A DNA stretch of 64,000 nt. Origin: Cuneatibacter caecimuris. GTDB lineage: Bacteria; Bacillota; Clostridia; Lachnospirales; Lachnospiraceae. The stretch's first letter is position 1; each line of letters opens with the position of its first letter. The position numbers and the translations under genes were made by a program. Shown one piece after another: positions 50,860 through 59,474 of the stretch. The DNA lies in the NCBI RefSeq assembly GCF_004216775.1, contig NZ_SGXF01000005.1:176208-240207 (forward strand). The letters are read 5' to 3'. The notes below the pieces were generated by a model, which did no database searches, was not told where the DNA came from, and was given only the letters and a program-made list of their open reading frames with translations.

Positions 50860-51770
50860 TTAAGTCAATCACTGTTACAAACTATCTTGGCGATAGTATT
50901 AAGTTGGTACTTGCGAGGCCGGAGGAATCCGGTTTTGTGGTTACCTCTGTAACCGGTCTGGGGTCTGGAAAAGCGAACATCAATACAACCGAAATCGCTA
51001 CAACTGACGGAGATTTGTTCAACTCTGCCAGACTCCAGAAACGGAACATAGTTATTTCTTTGAAGTATCTTTGGAAAGATTCGATTGAGGATGTACGTCA
51101 GTTATCGTACAAGTATTTTCCGATAAAGAAAAAACTTACGCTGCTGATTGAAACAGATAACCGTTCAGCGGAAATTGACGGGTATACCGAATCGAATGAA
51201 CCGGATATATTCAGTAAAGAAGAGGGTTCGGATGTCTCTATTGTGTGTCCGAATCCTTTCTTTTATTCTGCCGGGGAAGACGGAATTAACACCACGATTT
51301 TCTATGGTGTGGAGCCGTTGTTTGAGTTTCCTTTCAGCAACGAATCCTTGTACGAATGTCTGCTGGAAATGGGTGAGATTCAGAACCAGATGGAAAAGAC
51401 GGTTGTGTATAGCGGAGATGCCGAGATTGGTGTGACGATTACCATTCACGCCATCGGCGAAGCCCGCAACATCACCATATACAATACCGGAACCCGTGAG
51501 ATCATGCGTATCGATACTGATAAGATGAAGGCTTTTACGGGTTCTGGAATTGTAGCAGGCGATGAAATCACTATCTGTACCGTCAAGGGGAAAAAGTCCA
51601 TTACTCTTCTGCGGAACGGAAAAACAACCAACATTCTTAACTGTTTGGATAAAGCGGCTGATTGGTTTCAGCTTGCGAAAGGCGACAATGTGTTTGCGTA
51701 TACCGCGGAAGAAGGAAGCAGTAACTTGCAGTTCAAGATAGAGAATCGGATTATTTACGAGGGGGTATAG
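50856..51770 (+). CDS. Distal tail protein (Dit-like)
   Basis: The 304-residue protein follows the tape measure and has the N-terminal distal tail pattern (VTSVTGLGSGKANINTTEIA, then RNIVISLKYLWK) with a C-terminal beta-sandwich-like part. It would form the hub of the tail tip. GTG 50856 overlaps the previous stop. Confidence 0.85.
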   Translation: MIKSITVTNYLGDSIKLVLARPEESGFVVTSVTGLGSGKANINTTEIATTDGDLFNSARLQKRNIVISLKYLWKDSIEDVRQLSYKYFPIKKKLTLLIETDNRSAEIDGYTESNEPDIFSKEEGSDVSIVCPNPFFYSAGEDGINTTIFYGVEPLFEFPFSNESLYECLLEMGEIQNQMEKTVVYSGDAEIGVTITIHAIGEARNITIYNTGTREIMRIDTDKMKAFTGSGIVAGDEITICTVKGKKSITLLRNGKTTNILNCLDKAADWFQLAKGDNVFAYTAEEGSSNLQFKIENRIIYEGV

Positions 51771-51772
51771 CG

Positions 51773-52846
51773 ATGGATTTGATAGTTTTAAACACAAATC
51801 TGGATGCGGTCTCCATTGTGGATGTGTACGAGTCCTTTATCTGGACGGACCGATATTATGAGTATGGCGATTTCGAGCTTTTTACATCCATGACGAGTAC
51901 CATTCTCAGTTACATACGGCAGGATTACTATTTGCAGAATCGGGAATCGGAGCATTGCATGATTATTGAAAAGATAAGAATCACTTCGGATTCCGAGGAC
52001 GGAAATCATATCACCGTAACCGGTAGGTCGCTGGAATCTATCTTAGACAGGAGAATTGTCTGGGGACAACGGACCATAAGAGGAAATCTTCAAAATGGAA
52101 TTCAGACACTCCTGAATGAAAACATCATCTCTCCTTCCGACAGCAATCGTCGTATCAGCAATTTCATTTTTGAAGCATCTACGGACCCGGCGATTACAAA
52201 GTTGACAATTGATGCTCAGTATACGGGGGACAATCTATACGATGTGATAAACAAGATTTGCAGCGAACGTGATATCGGTTTCAAGATTACACTGAACGAT
52301 AAAAAGCAATTCGTGTTCAAGCTCTATGCTGGTGTTGACAGGTCTTATGATCAGACTGCAAATCCATATGTGGTCTTTTCCCCCAATTTCGAAAACATCA
52401 TCAACAGCAATTATGTTGAATCAAAGTCAGCGTTGAAAAATGTTACACTGGTTGGCGGTGAGGGAGAGGGTTCTGCAAGAAGATACACGACAGTTGGCGG
52501 CGGAAGTGGCTTGAGTCGCCGGGAGCTTTTTACCGATGCAAGGGATATTTCTTCGGATGTCGGCAACGATGTCACTTTAACCGATGCCGAGTATACGGCA
52601 TTGCTGCAACAAAGGGGGAGAGAAAAGTTAGCGGAGAATACGGATGTCACATCGTTCGAGGGTCAAGTGGAAACCACCGTCATGTTCAAATATGGTGAAG
52701 ATTTCTTCAACGGCGATGTTGTTCAGATTGCGAATGAGTATGGGCATGAAACGAAAGCCCGGATTGTGGAAATCGTTATGACCGAAGATTCCGAAGGGGC
52801 ATCCGTATATCCAACATTTAAAACAACGGAAGGAGGCGATGAATAA
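51773..52846 (+). CDS. Gp37-like tail hub/baseplate protein
   Basis: The 357-residue protein matches the siphovirus ReqiPepy6 Gp37-like family: LNTNLDAVSIVDVYESFIWTDRYYEYGDFEL at the start, MIIEKIRIT, VTGRSLESILDRRIV, then VYPTFKTTEGG at the end. It is a tail-tip hub equivalent to the Tal N-domain. It starts 2 nt after the Dit stop. Confidence 0.88.
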   Translation: MDLIVLNTNLDAVSIVDVYESFIWTDRYYEYGDFELFTSMTSTILSYIRQDYYLQNRESEHCMIIEKIRITSDSEDGNHITVTGRSLESILDRRIVWGQRTIRGNLQNGIQTLLNENIISPSDSNRRISNFIFEASTDPAITKLTIDAQYTGDNLYDVINKICSERDIGFKITLNDKKQFVFKLYAGVDRSYDQTANPYVVFSPNFENIINSNYVESKSALKNVTLVGGEGEGSARRYTTVGGGSGLSRRELFTDARDISSDVGNDVTLTDAEYTALLQQRGREKLAENTDVTSFEGQVETTVMFKYGEDFFNGDVVQIANEYGHETKARIVEIVMTEDSEGASVYPTFKTTEGGDE

Positions 52847-54354
52847 TGAGTGTTACCTATGGATTTTACAATTCCAAAAACCATGACCGAAGATATGATG
52901 CAATTCAGATGTCCCGTATTTTTGATGGGATTATCCGGGACGGTGTATTGCAGCATTACGGTACCGCCATGATGGTTAAGGAATCCGAAGGCATGATGGT
53001 GAATGTCGGAATCGGCAGAGCATGGTTTAATCACACATGGACATTGAATGACGCCCTATTGCCTCTGACCCTTCCCTTATCGGAAGTGATTCTGAACCGA
53101 ATTGACGCGATCGTGCTGGAAGTTGATGCCAGGGAATCGGTGCGCGCGAATTCCATCAAGATTATCAAAGGCACCCCCGCATCCAATCCGAAAAATCCGA
53201 CACTGATAAAGACGAATGACCGTTGGCAGTACCCGCTTGCCTATATCCGTGTAAATGCCGGTGTGACAGCAATCAGACAGGCAAACATCACAAACTGTGT
53301 TGGCACGTCAGCGTGCCCGTTTGTTACGGCTCCGCTTGAAAAGATGTCAATTGATGCTTTGGTAGCGCAGTGGGGAGATCAATGGAAAGCGTTCTATGGT
53401 GCTCAGACTGCTGACATGGAGTCTACAAATTCTTTCTGGAAAAATCAGTGGAGGATATGGTTTGAAGCTCAGACAACGGAGATTCAGGAAGCCTATCTGA
53501 ACTGGGAACATCAGTGGGAGGAGTTTTATAACGCGCATGTGAATGAAATTACCGATACTGCTGATTACTGGAAAGATATGTGGCAAAAGTGGTTTTACGA
53601 CTATGTCAACAATAGCAGCAGGGAGTTGGCGTACTGGAAAAAGCTTGTAACAGATGATTTCACAGAGTACAGCTCTTTCTGGAAAAATCAGTGGAGGATA
53701 TGGTTTGAAGCTCAGACAACGGAGATTCAGGAAGCCTATCTGAACTGGGAACATCAGTGGGAGGAGTTTTTCAGCAGTCAAACTACGGAAATGCAGGAGA
53801 CGAACGCCAACTGGAAAGCTCTTTGGAGTGGCTGGTTCTATGATTATGTGAATGCCAACACCAAAGAGTTTACCGATTGGAAGAACTCTATCGACAAGGA
53901 TTTTCGAGACTGGTGGGACTCCATTAAGGATCTCATTGATGGCGAGGATGTTTCGGCATTCGCTAATCAGCTTGTCCTTCTCAACGAGCGGATAAATAAG
54001 CTTGCAGATTTTCAAAATGAGCTTACAAACACCCACTCGATTTATGATGGCTTGAACGACTCTTCTGACACATCAATTCTGGATGGGGATAGTAAGCCGA
54101 TTGAGGGAAAACGAGTTACATTTGTTGTTGAAACAGATTCGGACGTTGGCAAGGAACTCGAAGATGTGAAACGACGGTTGGAAGCTATCGAACAGGCATT
54201 TGACGGACTCGCTACGGAATTCACAGTTTATCAGATTCTGACCGATGGCGGTACATGGCTGTATGTGAACAACCCGGATGCAGATCAGACAGAGCAGCTC
54301 CTTGATGATAAAGGTGATGTTATCAGAGGCAAAACCATATTTGTCACAAAGTAA
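52846..54354 (+). CDS. Tail/baseplate protein with Trp-rich repeats
   Basis: The 502-residue protein has an N-terminal baseplate-like domain (1-165: SVTYGFYNSKNHDRRYDA; GIGRAWFNHTW). A helical repeat region follows (about 170-365) with units FWKNQWRIWFEAQTTEIQEA and WEHQWEEF, two of them identical at DNA level. The C-terminus has VNNPDADQ and ends KGKTIFVTK-like. It likely links baseplate and receptor-binding parts. ATG overlaps the previous stop (ATAATG). Confidence 0.75.
   Translation: MSVTYGFYNSKNHDRRYDAIQMSRIFDGIIRDGVLQHYGTAMMVKESEGMMVNVGIGRAWFNHTWTLNDALLPLTLPLSEVILNRIDAIVLEVDARESVRANSIKIIKGTPASNPKNPTLIKTNDRWQYPLAYIRVNAGVTAIRQANITNCVGTSACPFVTAPLEKMSIDALVAQWGDQWKAFYGAQTADMESTNSFWKNQWRIWFEAQTTEIQEAYLNWEHQWEEFYNAHVNEITDTADYWKDMWQKWFYDYVNNSSRELAYWKKLVTDDFTEYSSFWKNQWRIWFEAQTTEIQEAYLNWEHQWEEFFSSQTTEMQETNANWKALWSGWFYDYVNANTKEFTDWKNSIDKDFRDWWDSIKDLIDGEDVSAFANQLVLLNERINKLADFQNELTNTHSIYDGLNDSSDTSILDGDSKPIEGKRVTFVVETDSDVGKELEDVKRRLEAIEQAFDGLATEFTVYQILTDGGTWLYVNNPDADQTEQLLDDKGDVIRGKTIFVTK
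53431..53527 (+). repeat. 97-bp exact direct repeat, copy 1
   Basis: Identical to 53674-53770, 243 bp (81 codons) downstream, in frame. Recent duplication or gene conversion within the Trp-rich coding region. Confidence 0.95.
53674..53770 (+). repeat. 97-bp exact direct repeat, copy 2
   Basis: Identical to 53431-53527. Confidence 0.95.
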
Positions 54355-54365
54355 AGGAGGCGCCT

Positions 54366-54692
54366 ATGTTTGATAATATCTTCGTATTTTTACAGGCGAT
54401 TACAGATGCAGAGAAGAACCCGGTTATGGATAACAACGAAAATCCGATTGAGAGCCGGACTTACTCTGGTCTGTTAGCTAAATTCATGGAAGGCATACCG
54501 AAAGAATTCCAGGTGTCTGGATACCTCAGAGATAATGCAAGAAGAGGTTTATATTCTGTATTAGACTCTACTGAAGATGCTGTTAAAGACAGTAGTTCCA
54601 GAGGTTTGAACGGTCGGTCTTATTCAACTGAACAAATTCTTGACAGTGGGAACAACCCGATCTCCAGTCAGGCTATATTTGTTACCGATTAA
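54366..54692 (+). CDS. Small tail-module protein (108 aa)
   Basis: Its C-terminus (TEQILDSGNNPISSQAIFVTD) resembles the C-terminal end of the preceding tail protein, suggesting a shared attachment module. AAAGGAGG is upstream. Function unknown. Confidence 0.6.
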   Translation: MFDNIFVFLQAITDAEKNPVMDNNENPIESRTYSGLLAKFMEGIPKEFQVSGYLRDNARRGLYSVLDSTEDAVKDSSSRGLNGRSYSTEQILDSGNNPISSQAIFVTD

Positions 54693-54712
54693 AAAGAAAG
54701 GTGGATTAAGTA

Positions 54713-55693
54713 ATGAAAATTACAGATTACGAAAAAGTAACGCAGCTCCTCGCCAACAACGTCTTACTTGTGGACGGGGACGGCGGGACAAAAACAATCC
54801 TTGCAAGGGATTTGCTTGCGGCACTTGTGGCAGTTAGTTCTTCCCAGGACTATCTTGCCAAGATGGATGTTTCGCAGCTCACACAGGTTTCGTCGGTTTC
54901 CGCGACGGATAGGCTGATGGTTTCTGCTGCGGACGGCAATAAGGGTATTACCGTCAACGATGCTTTCTGGGGGATTTTGGACTCGGTTATCTCTGTGGAG
55001 CAGCGCCGGAATATTTTCCGCGGAAAGAATCTTGGAACGGCTTTGACAACGGCTCAGAAAGCCCAGATTAAGGCTGGTACATTTAAAGGATTCTTTATCG
55101 GGGATTACTGGACTATCGGGGACAGGATCTGGAGAATCGTTGATATCAACTACTGGCTGAATGACGGTGATACGGCCTGTACAACCCCTCATCTGGTGAT
55201 TATGCCGGATGGCATTTTGTATAGCGCAAAGATGAACGAAACTAACATCACTACCGGCGGCTATGTCGGCTCTCAGATGTACACAGACAATCTTGCCAAT
55301 GCAAAGACTTTGGTGAACTCAGCTTTCGGTTCTGCCAACATTCTCACCCACAGGGAATATCTGACCAATGCCGTGACCAACGGTTATCCTTCTGCCGGCG
55401 CCTGGTACGATTCTACGGTTGAGCTTCCGAATGAGATTATGATGTACGGAAGTCTGGTATTTACTCCGGCTGGAGACGGTTCTTTCGTTCCGAACCGTTA
55501 CACCATCGACAAAACCCAGTTGGCATTGATGAAGCTTTATCCGAGATTTATCAATCCGCAGAGACAGACTCAGTGGCTGAGAGACGTCGTTTCTTCGGCT
55601 TATTTCGCTCGTGTGGGCAGCGTTGGCACTGCGGTCTACGCCGGCGCTTCGTACTCTCGTGGGGTTCGTCCGGTCTTCGGTTTGGTTGGTTAG
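54713..55693 (+). CDS. DGR target protein 1: variable tail tip protein
   Basis: The 326-residue protein has an N-terminal phage-attachment region (1-90), a middle domain with FFIGDYWTIGDRIWRIVDINYW, and a C-terminal C-type-lectin-like fold (to GVRPVFGLVG). Nucleotides 55585-55673 are variable repeat 1, differing from the template only at 19 adenines. Its place in the baseplate genes next to Avd, TR and RT suggests receptor binding with switchable specificity, as for the Mtd protein of Bordetella phage BPP-1. Confidence 0.9.
   Translation: MKITDYEKVTQLLANNVLLVDGDGGTKTILARDLLAALVAVSSSQDYLAKMDVSQLTQVSSVSATDRLMVSAADGNKGITVNDAFWGILDSVISVEQRRNIFRGKNLGTALTTAQKAQIKAGTFKGFFIGDYWTIGDRIWRIVDINYWLNDGDTACTTPHLVIMPDGILYSAKMNETNITTGGYVGSQMYTDNLANAKTLVNSAFGSANILTHREYLTNAVTNGYPSAGAWYDSTVELPNEIMMYGSLVFTPAGDGSFVPNRYTIDKTQLALMKLYPRFINPQRQTQWLRDVVSSAYFARVGSVGTAVYAGASYSRGVRPVFGLVG
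55585..55673 (+). repeat. VR1: DGR variable repeat 1
   Basis: 89 bp aligned without gaps to template 56764-56852; 19 mismatches, all at template A. It ends GGGGTTCGTCCGG like the template. Confidence 0.97.
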
Positions 55694-55702
55694 CTGAATC
55701 TG

Positions 55703-55719
55703 GGGGGCCTCGTGCCCCC
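55703..55719 (+). promoter_or_regulatory. DGR-type hairpin downstream of VR1
   Basis: GGGGGC-CTCGT-GCCCCC, 29 nt after the VR end. There is no T-run, so terminator function is unlikely here, which supports a DGR role. Confidence 0.7.
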
Positions 55720-55799
55720 TCGCTCCGAAAGAAAACACCGTACTCAGGTGACGAGCTTTTGTGTTATAACAGAAAAAATTAGTGAAAGGAAGAATCAAA

Positions 55800-56108
55800 A
55801 TGGATGAGAAAACTTATAGAATCACCCTTGCCGATGGAACCGTCCTTGACAACCTTACCATGAACGGAAACAATTTCATTTCCGAGGAGGCCGTTGACGC
55901 TTCCATCTTTGACGGAACGTGTTCCCCGGTTATCATCAGTGACGGAACCAATGAAGAAATTCATGAGAATATGGATCTGGTACAGGTAACGACCGTCAAT
56001 GAAAAATCGTGGTTTGTCCTGCGGGATATTCCGCAGAAAGAACTGGAACAGGCAAAGCTTAAGTCTGATGTTGAGTATATCGCGATGATGTGCGATGTCG
56101 AGCTTTAA
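55800..56108 (+). CDS. Small tail-module protein (102 aa)
   Basis: ATG 55800 follows AAAGGAAG. A beta-rich protein (YRITLADGTVLDNLTMNGNNF) ending in a helix; similar proteins precede XkdX-like genes in Firmicutes phages. Function unknown. Confidence 0.65.
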   Translation: MDEKTYRITLADGTVLDNLTMNGNNFISEEAVDASIFDGTCSPVIISDGTNEEIHENMDLVQVTTVNEKSWFVLRDIPQKELEQAKLKSDVEYIAMMCDVEL

Positions 56109-56127
56109 GTAAAGAAAGGAGAGCACC

Positions 56128-56268
56128 ATGGAACATAGCAAGAATTACGACAAAGTAAGAGGTTACTACAACAAGAAGCTGTGGGATGTAACCCGCGTTC
56201 GTAATGCCGTAGTAAAGGGCTGGATTACCGAGGAAGAGTTTGCTGAGATTACCGGAGCCGCTTATTGA
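56128..56268 (+). CDS. XkdX-family protein (46 aa)
   Basis: The short protein fits the XkdX pattern: VRGYYNKKLWDVTRVRNAV, then GWITEEEFAEITG. XkdX proteins occur next to tail fibre genes in Firmicutes phages. AAAGGAGAG is upstream. The stop overlaps the Avd start (TGATG). Confidence 0.85.
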   Translation: MEHSKNYDKVRGYYNKKLWDVTRVRNAVVKGWITEEEFAEITGAAY

Positions 56269-56759
56269 TGAGTGTCCTGGCAAGCAAACGGAAGGAATCC
56301 AAATTTGAGGCCATTACCTTCTCGATAGATTTACATGACATGCTGCTTGATTTCATGCAGAGAAGTTTCGGGGTAAAAGATTTAGACCATCTGGTACGGG
56401 TCCGTTATGCCTATGGAAAGGACGAGACAGAAGACTTTGCGAAGTATCGATATTTGATGACCAATTTCAAAAATCGAATCGACCAGTTGGCATCCCAATT
56501 GACGAGCAACGTAAGAGCGGCTAATTCGACCTACCCCACTTCTATGCGTGAGTATGAACAGCGGCGGGACTATCAGAACAATGCGATTATAAATTGCGAG
56601 CAGATTCTCAAAGAGCTTCAGCGAATCGTGGAAATCTTCGAGGTGGACGTTAATACCTATGGCAGATATGTTAATGCTATCGACCGAGAAATCGGTTTGA
56701 TAAAGAAATGGCGTCAGCGCGACAACAAAATCAAAGCATACTTGCAGGGCAATGTCTAA
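56268..56759 (+). CDS. avd: DGR accessory variability determinant
   Basis: The 163-residue basic, all-helical protein sits immediately upstream of the template repeat and RT, the place of Avd in Bordetella-type DGRs. Avd forms a pentameric four-helix-bundle barrel that binds RT and the template RNA. The helical heptads and Arg/Lys-rich surface here fit. It is translationally coupled to the XkdX gene. Confidence 0.85.
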   Translation: MSVLASKRKESKFEAITFSIDLHDMLLDFMQRSFGVKDLDHLVRVRYAYGKDETEDFAKYRYLMTNFKNRIDQLASQLTSNVRAANSTYPTSMREYEQRRDYQNNAIINCEQILKELQRIVEIFEVDVNTYGRYVNAIDREIGLIKKWRQRDNKIKAYLQGNV

Positions 56760-56763
56760 AACG

Positions 56764-56852
56764 CGTCGTTTCTTCGGCTAATTTCGCTAATGTGAACAAC
56801 AATGGCAATACGAACTACAACAACGCTTCGAACTCTAATGGGGTTCGTCCGG
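56764..56852 (+). repeat. TR: DGR template repeat
   Basis: 89 bp between avd and the RT gene, same strand. Read in the VR frame it encodes 11 Asn codons (AAC/AAT) and one ACG as the diversifiable positions, with an unchanging frame SSA-F-A-V-G-Y-AS-S-GVRP. The three VRs match it except at adenines. It lies in a non-coding stretch (56760-56961), which probably continues as template RNA. Confidence 0.97.
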
Positions 56853-56961
56853 ATTCTCAGTCTAACCAACCGAGAAGGAGACGTTGTCCTTTCCATCAAG
56901 GATAAATGACAAAGCTGGACGCAATTTACTACGGTAAGTATTGCTATCACGGTGAATAATT

Positions 56962-58179
56962 ATGACGTATGAAGAGATTTTGTCTGACGCCAACAACTTG
57001 TATAGGGCTTACAAGGCTTCTGTGAAAGGCAGCAAATGGAAAGAAACGACGCAGAAGTTCATGATGAATTTCTTGAGGTATATTTTCTCCATTCAGGAAG
57101 ACCTTCTCAATCGGACTTTGGAAAATGGTCCTGTGGAGGAGTTTTCTTTGTCCGAACGGGGCCGAGTAAGACCTATTACAAGTATCCGAATCAGAGACCG
57201 TATTGTTCGCCATGCTTTATGTGATGAAATTTTGTTGCCAGAGGTTAAGAAGCATATCATCTATGATAATGGCGCTTCCATCAAAGGTAGAGGAATTTCG
57301 CACCAAAGAGAGCGTTTTGAGGTGCATCTTCGGCGGTACTACAAGCAGTATGGCAATGAAGGATGGATTCTGTTCGGAGATTTCTCAAAATTCTACGACA
57401 ATATCATTCATGAGATAGCGAAGCGGGAATTGTTAAAACTCTTTGACGATGATGAGTTCATTGACTGGCTTCTGACACTTATATTTGATGGGTTCAAGAT
57501 TGATGTTTCTTACATGACTGACGAAGAATACGCCAGTTGCATGACTGATACGTTTAATAAGCTAAATTACCGGGAAATACCCAAGGAACAATTAACCGGC
57601 GAGAAGTGGATGGCGAAATCGGTAAATATTGGCGATCAGCTTTCACAAGTTATCGGTATCTATTATCCGTACCGTATTGACAATTATGTGAAGTATGTAA
57701 GAAGTGAGAAATTTTACGGTCGTTATATGGACGACTGGTATATCATGAACCCAAGCAAAGAGGAGTTGCTGGATTTGCTTGACCATATTCGGGCAATCGC
57801 TGAGGAGCTGGGCATTCATATTAACGAAAAGAAGACTCGTATCGTTAAGATATCCAGCACATACAAATTCCTGCAAGTGAAATATACACTTACCAAAGAT
57901 GGAAAAATCATTAAAAGAATCAATCCGGATAGGGTTACAGCAATGCGCAGAAAATTGAAGAAACTGGCTGTTAAGGTTGAAAACGGAGAAGTCCTCTATG
58001 AGAATGTAGAGAATATGTTCCGTGGTTGGATGGGAAGTTTCTACAAGATTCTATCCAGGCAGCAGCGTCAAAACCTTATGCGGCTATATGAAGACCTATT
58101 CGACAAGACAGTAACAGTCGTAAACAAGAAGCTGGTTATATTTGATAGGTCGCCACAAAATATTTTACAGGAGGTATGA
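56962..58179 (+). CDS. DGR reverse transcriptase
   Basis: The 405-residue RT has motif A GDFSKFYDNI (Asp140, Asp145), the DGR-typical motif IGDQLSQVIG (Gly224, Ser228, Gln229) and motif C YMDD (255-258). The earlier RVRPITSIRIRDRIVRHAL is RT motif 0/1-like. There is no maturase or endonuclease domain, which fits a DGR and not a group II intron. It copies TR RNA with errors at adenine and delivers the cDNA to the VRs. Confidence 0.97.
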   Translation: MTYEEILSDANNLYRAYKASVKGSKWKETTQKFMMNFLRYIFSIQEDLLNRTLENGPVEEFSLSERGRVRPITSIRIRDRIVRHALCDEILLPEVKKHIIYDNGASIKGRGISHQRERFEVHLRRYYKQYGNEGWILFGDFSKFYDNIIHEIAKRELLKLFDDDEFIDWLLTLIFDGFKIDVSYMTDEEYASCMTDTFNKLNYREIPKEQLTGEKWMAKSVNIGDQLSQVIGIYYPYRIDNYVKYVRSEKFYGRYMDDWYIMNPSKEELLDLLDHIRAIAEELGIHINEKKTRIVKISSTYKFLQVKYTLTKDGKIIKRINPDRVTAMRRKLKKLAVKVENGEVLYENVENMFRGWMGSFYKILSRQQRQNLMRLYEDLFDKTVTVVNKKLVIFDRSPQNILQEV

Positions 58180-58180
58180 C

Positions 58181-58516
58181 ATGGAACAGTGGTTTCAAAT
58201 ACTACTTACTATATTTAGCTCAGTTCTTGCGTCTTCTGGGCTGTGGGCCTACATAACAAAACGGCTTGAGAAAAAAGACGTGAAAACTGAAATGCTCATA
58301 GGGCTTGGGCATGACCGGATTATGTATTTGGGGATGGCGTATATCGAGAGAGGATACATTACCTCGGATGAGTACGAAAATCTCTACGAATATCTTTATA
58401 AGCCTTACGAGAAGATGGGTGGAAATGGCTCCGCCAAGCGGATCATGAACGAGGTAAACAAATTACCCATACACAAGTCACAATACAAGGAGGAAACAAA
58501 TCATGAAGATGAGTAA
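58181..58516 (+). CDS. Holin-like membrane protein (111 aa)
   Basis: ATG 58181 follows GGAGG. One N-terminal membrane helix (about residues 4-24) precedes a charged domain (LEKKDVKTEMLIGLGHDRI; YIERGYIT), a type often found beside phage holins. It overlaps the next gene by 14 nt. Confidence 0.7.
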   Translation: MEQWFQILLTIFSSVLASSGLWAYITKRLEKKDVKTEMLIGLGHDRIMYLGMAYIERGYITSDEYENLYEYLYKPYEKMGGNGSAKRIMNEVNKLPIHKSQYKEETNHEDE

Positions 58517-58709
58517 CAAAACCTATGACACTCTGAAATGGATTGCCCAGTATCTGCTTCCGGCAGCCGGCACTTTATATTTTGCGCTGGCTGGAATCTG
58601 GAATCTGCCTTATGGCGAGCAGGTGGTCGGCACCATTACGGCTGTTGATACTTTCCTGGGTGTTCTTCTGGGAATCAGCGCCGCAAGCTACAACAAGGAT
58701 ACCAAGTAA
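58503..58709 (+). CDS. Phi LC3-family holin
   Basis: The 68-residue protein has the family pattern NKTYDTLKWIAQYLLPAAGTLY, then GVLLGISAASYN, with two membrane helices. It would permeabilise the membrane to release the endolysin encoded 15 kb upstream. GGAGG is upstream. Confidence 0.9.
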   Translation: MKMSNKTYDTLKWIAQYLLPAAGTLYFALAGIWNLPYGEQVVGTITAVDTFLGVLLGISAASYNKDTK

Positions 58710-58730
58710 CACCACAAATGCAATCTCCTT

Positions 58731-58802
58731 ACGGCTATACTCGTCTATGATTCGCTGCCTATATATGTGGGCGGCTTTTATTATTGTAGCGGGTATAGCC
58801 GT
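58731..58802 (+). repeat. Inverted repeat with nested hairpin
   Basis: ACGGCTATACTCG (58731-58743) and CGGGTATAGCCGT (58790-58802) pair over 13 bp (one G-T). Inside, GCTGCC and GGGCGGC form a second hairpin followed by TTTTATTATT, which could end the lysis transcript. Confidence 0.55.
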
Positions 58803-58834
58803 TTTCGATTGCTCGACAGAAATGGAGGCGAGCT

Positions 58835-59167
58835 ATGAGCTATAAGGTTTCCGGAACAACCATTACTCTTACGCGGGGCGATACTTTCATGGCTCAGATT
58901 TCCGTTGCCGATTCAAAGGGGAATCCGTATGAACCATCTGAAGGGGATTCCATTCGCTTTGCGATGAAAGCCAATTATACGGATGAAGATACTTTGCTGG
59001 TAAAAGATATTCCGATCGATACTATGAAACTGATTCTGAATCCGGAAGATACGAAAGACCTCGCTTTCGGAACTTATGTATACGATATCCAATTAACGAA
59101 AGCATCTGGTGAAGTGGATACTTTCATCACTACCTCTAAAATTAAAATAGCGGAGGAGGTGTGCTGA
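58835..59167 (+). CDS. BppU-like baseplate protein (110 aa)
   Basis: The protein fits the N-terminal BppU pattern: TITLTRGDTFMAQISVADSKGNPY, then SIRFAMK and YVYDIQLT, a beta-sandwich that attaches receptor-binding parts to the baseplate. ATG 58835 follows GGAGG. Unusually it is downstream of the holins. Confidence 0.8.
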   Translation: MSYKVSGTTITLTRGDTFMAQISVADSKGNPYEPSEGDSIRFAMKANYTDEDTLLVKDIPIDTMKLILNPEDTKDLAFGTYVYDIQLTKASGEVDTFITTSKIKIAEEVC

Positions 59168-59168
59168 T

Positions 59169-59474
59169 ATGAGCGGTATACAGGCGTTGGATTCTTTAAA
59201 CGGGAAGATGTCTGGGGAGTCTGTTTTACGGGGAACACTTTCCGGCGGCGAAAGTCTGAACGGGGCTATTTGCGTGACAAAGGAATACGATACTTATTCT
59301 GGCGACTACAAAGTTGTTCCAAAAGCAACCGGTTCCCAAATTTTGAACACAGCAAATAAAGTGCTAAAGGATGATATTCTGGTTACGGAGATTCCCTATT
59401 GGGAAACCAGCAATGAGTCCAACGGAACAACCGCTTATATTGCGAAGGAGGTGGATACAAATGGCAATAAATAA
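59169..59474 (+). CDS. Tail-associated protein (101 aa)
   Basis: GGAGG precedes the start, 2 nt after the BppU-like stop. The C-terminus resembles short beta tails of neighbouring tail proteins. No domain recognised. It overlaps the next gene by 14 nt. Confidence 0.6.
   Translation: MSGIQALDSLNGKMSGESVLRGTLSGGESLNGAICVTKEYDTYSGDYKVVPKATGSQILNTANKVLKDDILVTEIPYWETSNESNGTTAYIAKEVDTNGNK

Noticed and set aside
56962..58179. Group II intron, retron or defence-type reverse transcriptase
   Set aside because: No maturase or endonuclease domain and no intron or msr/msd structure; Avd, TR and adenine-specific VRs identify a DGR.
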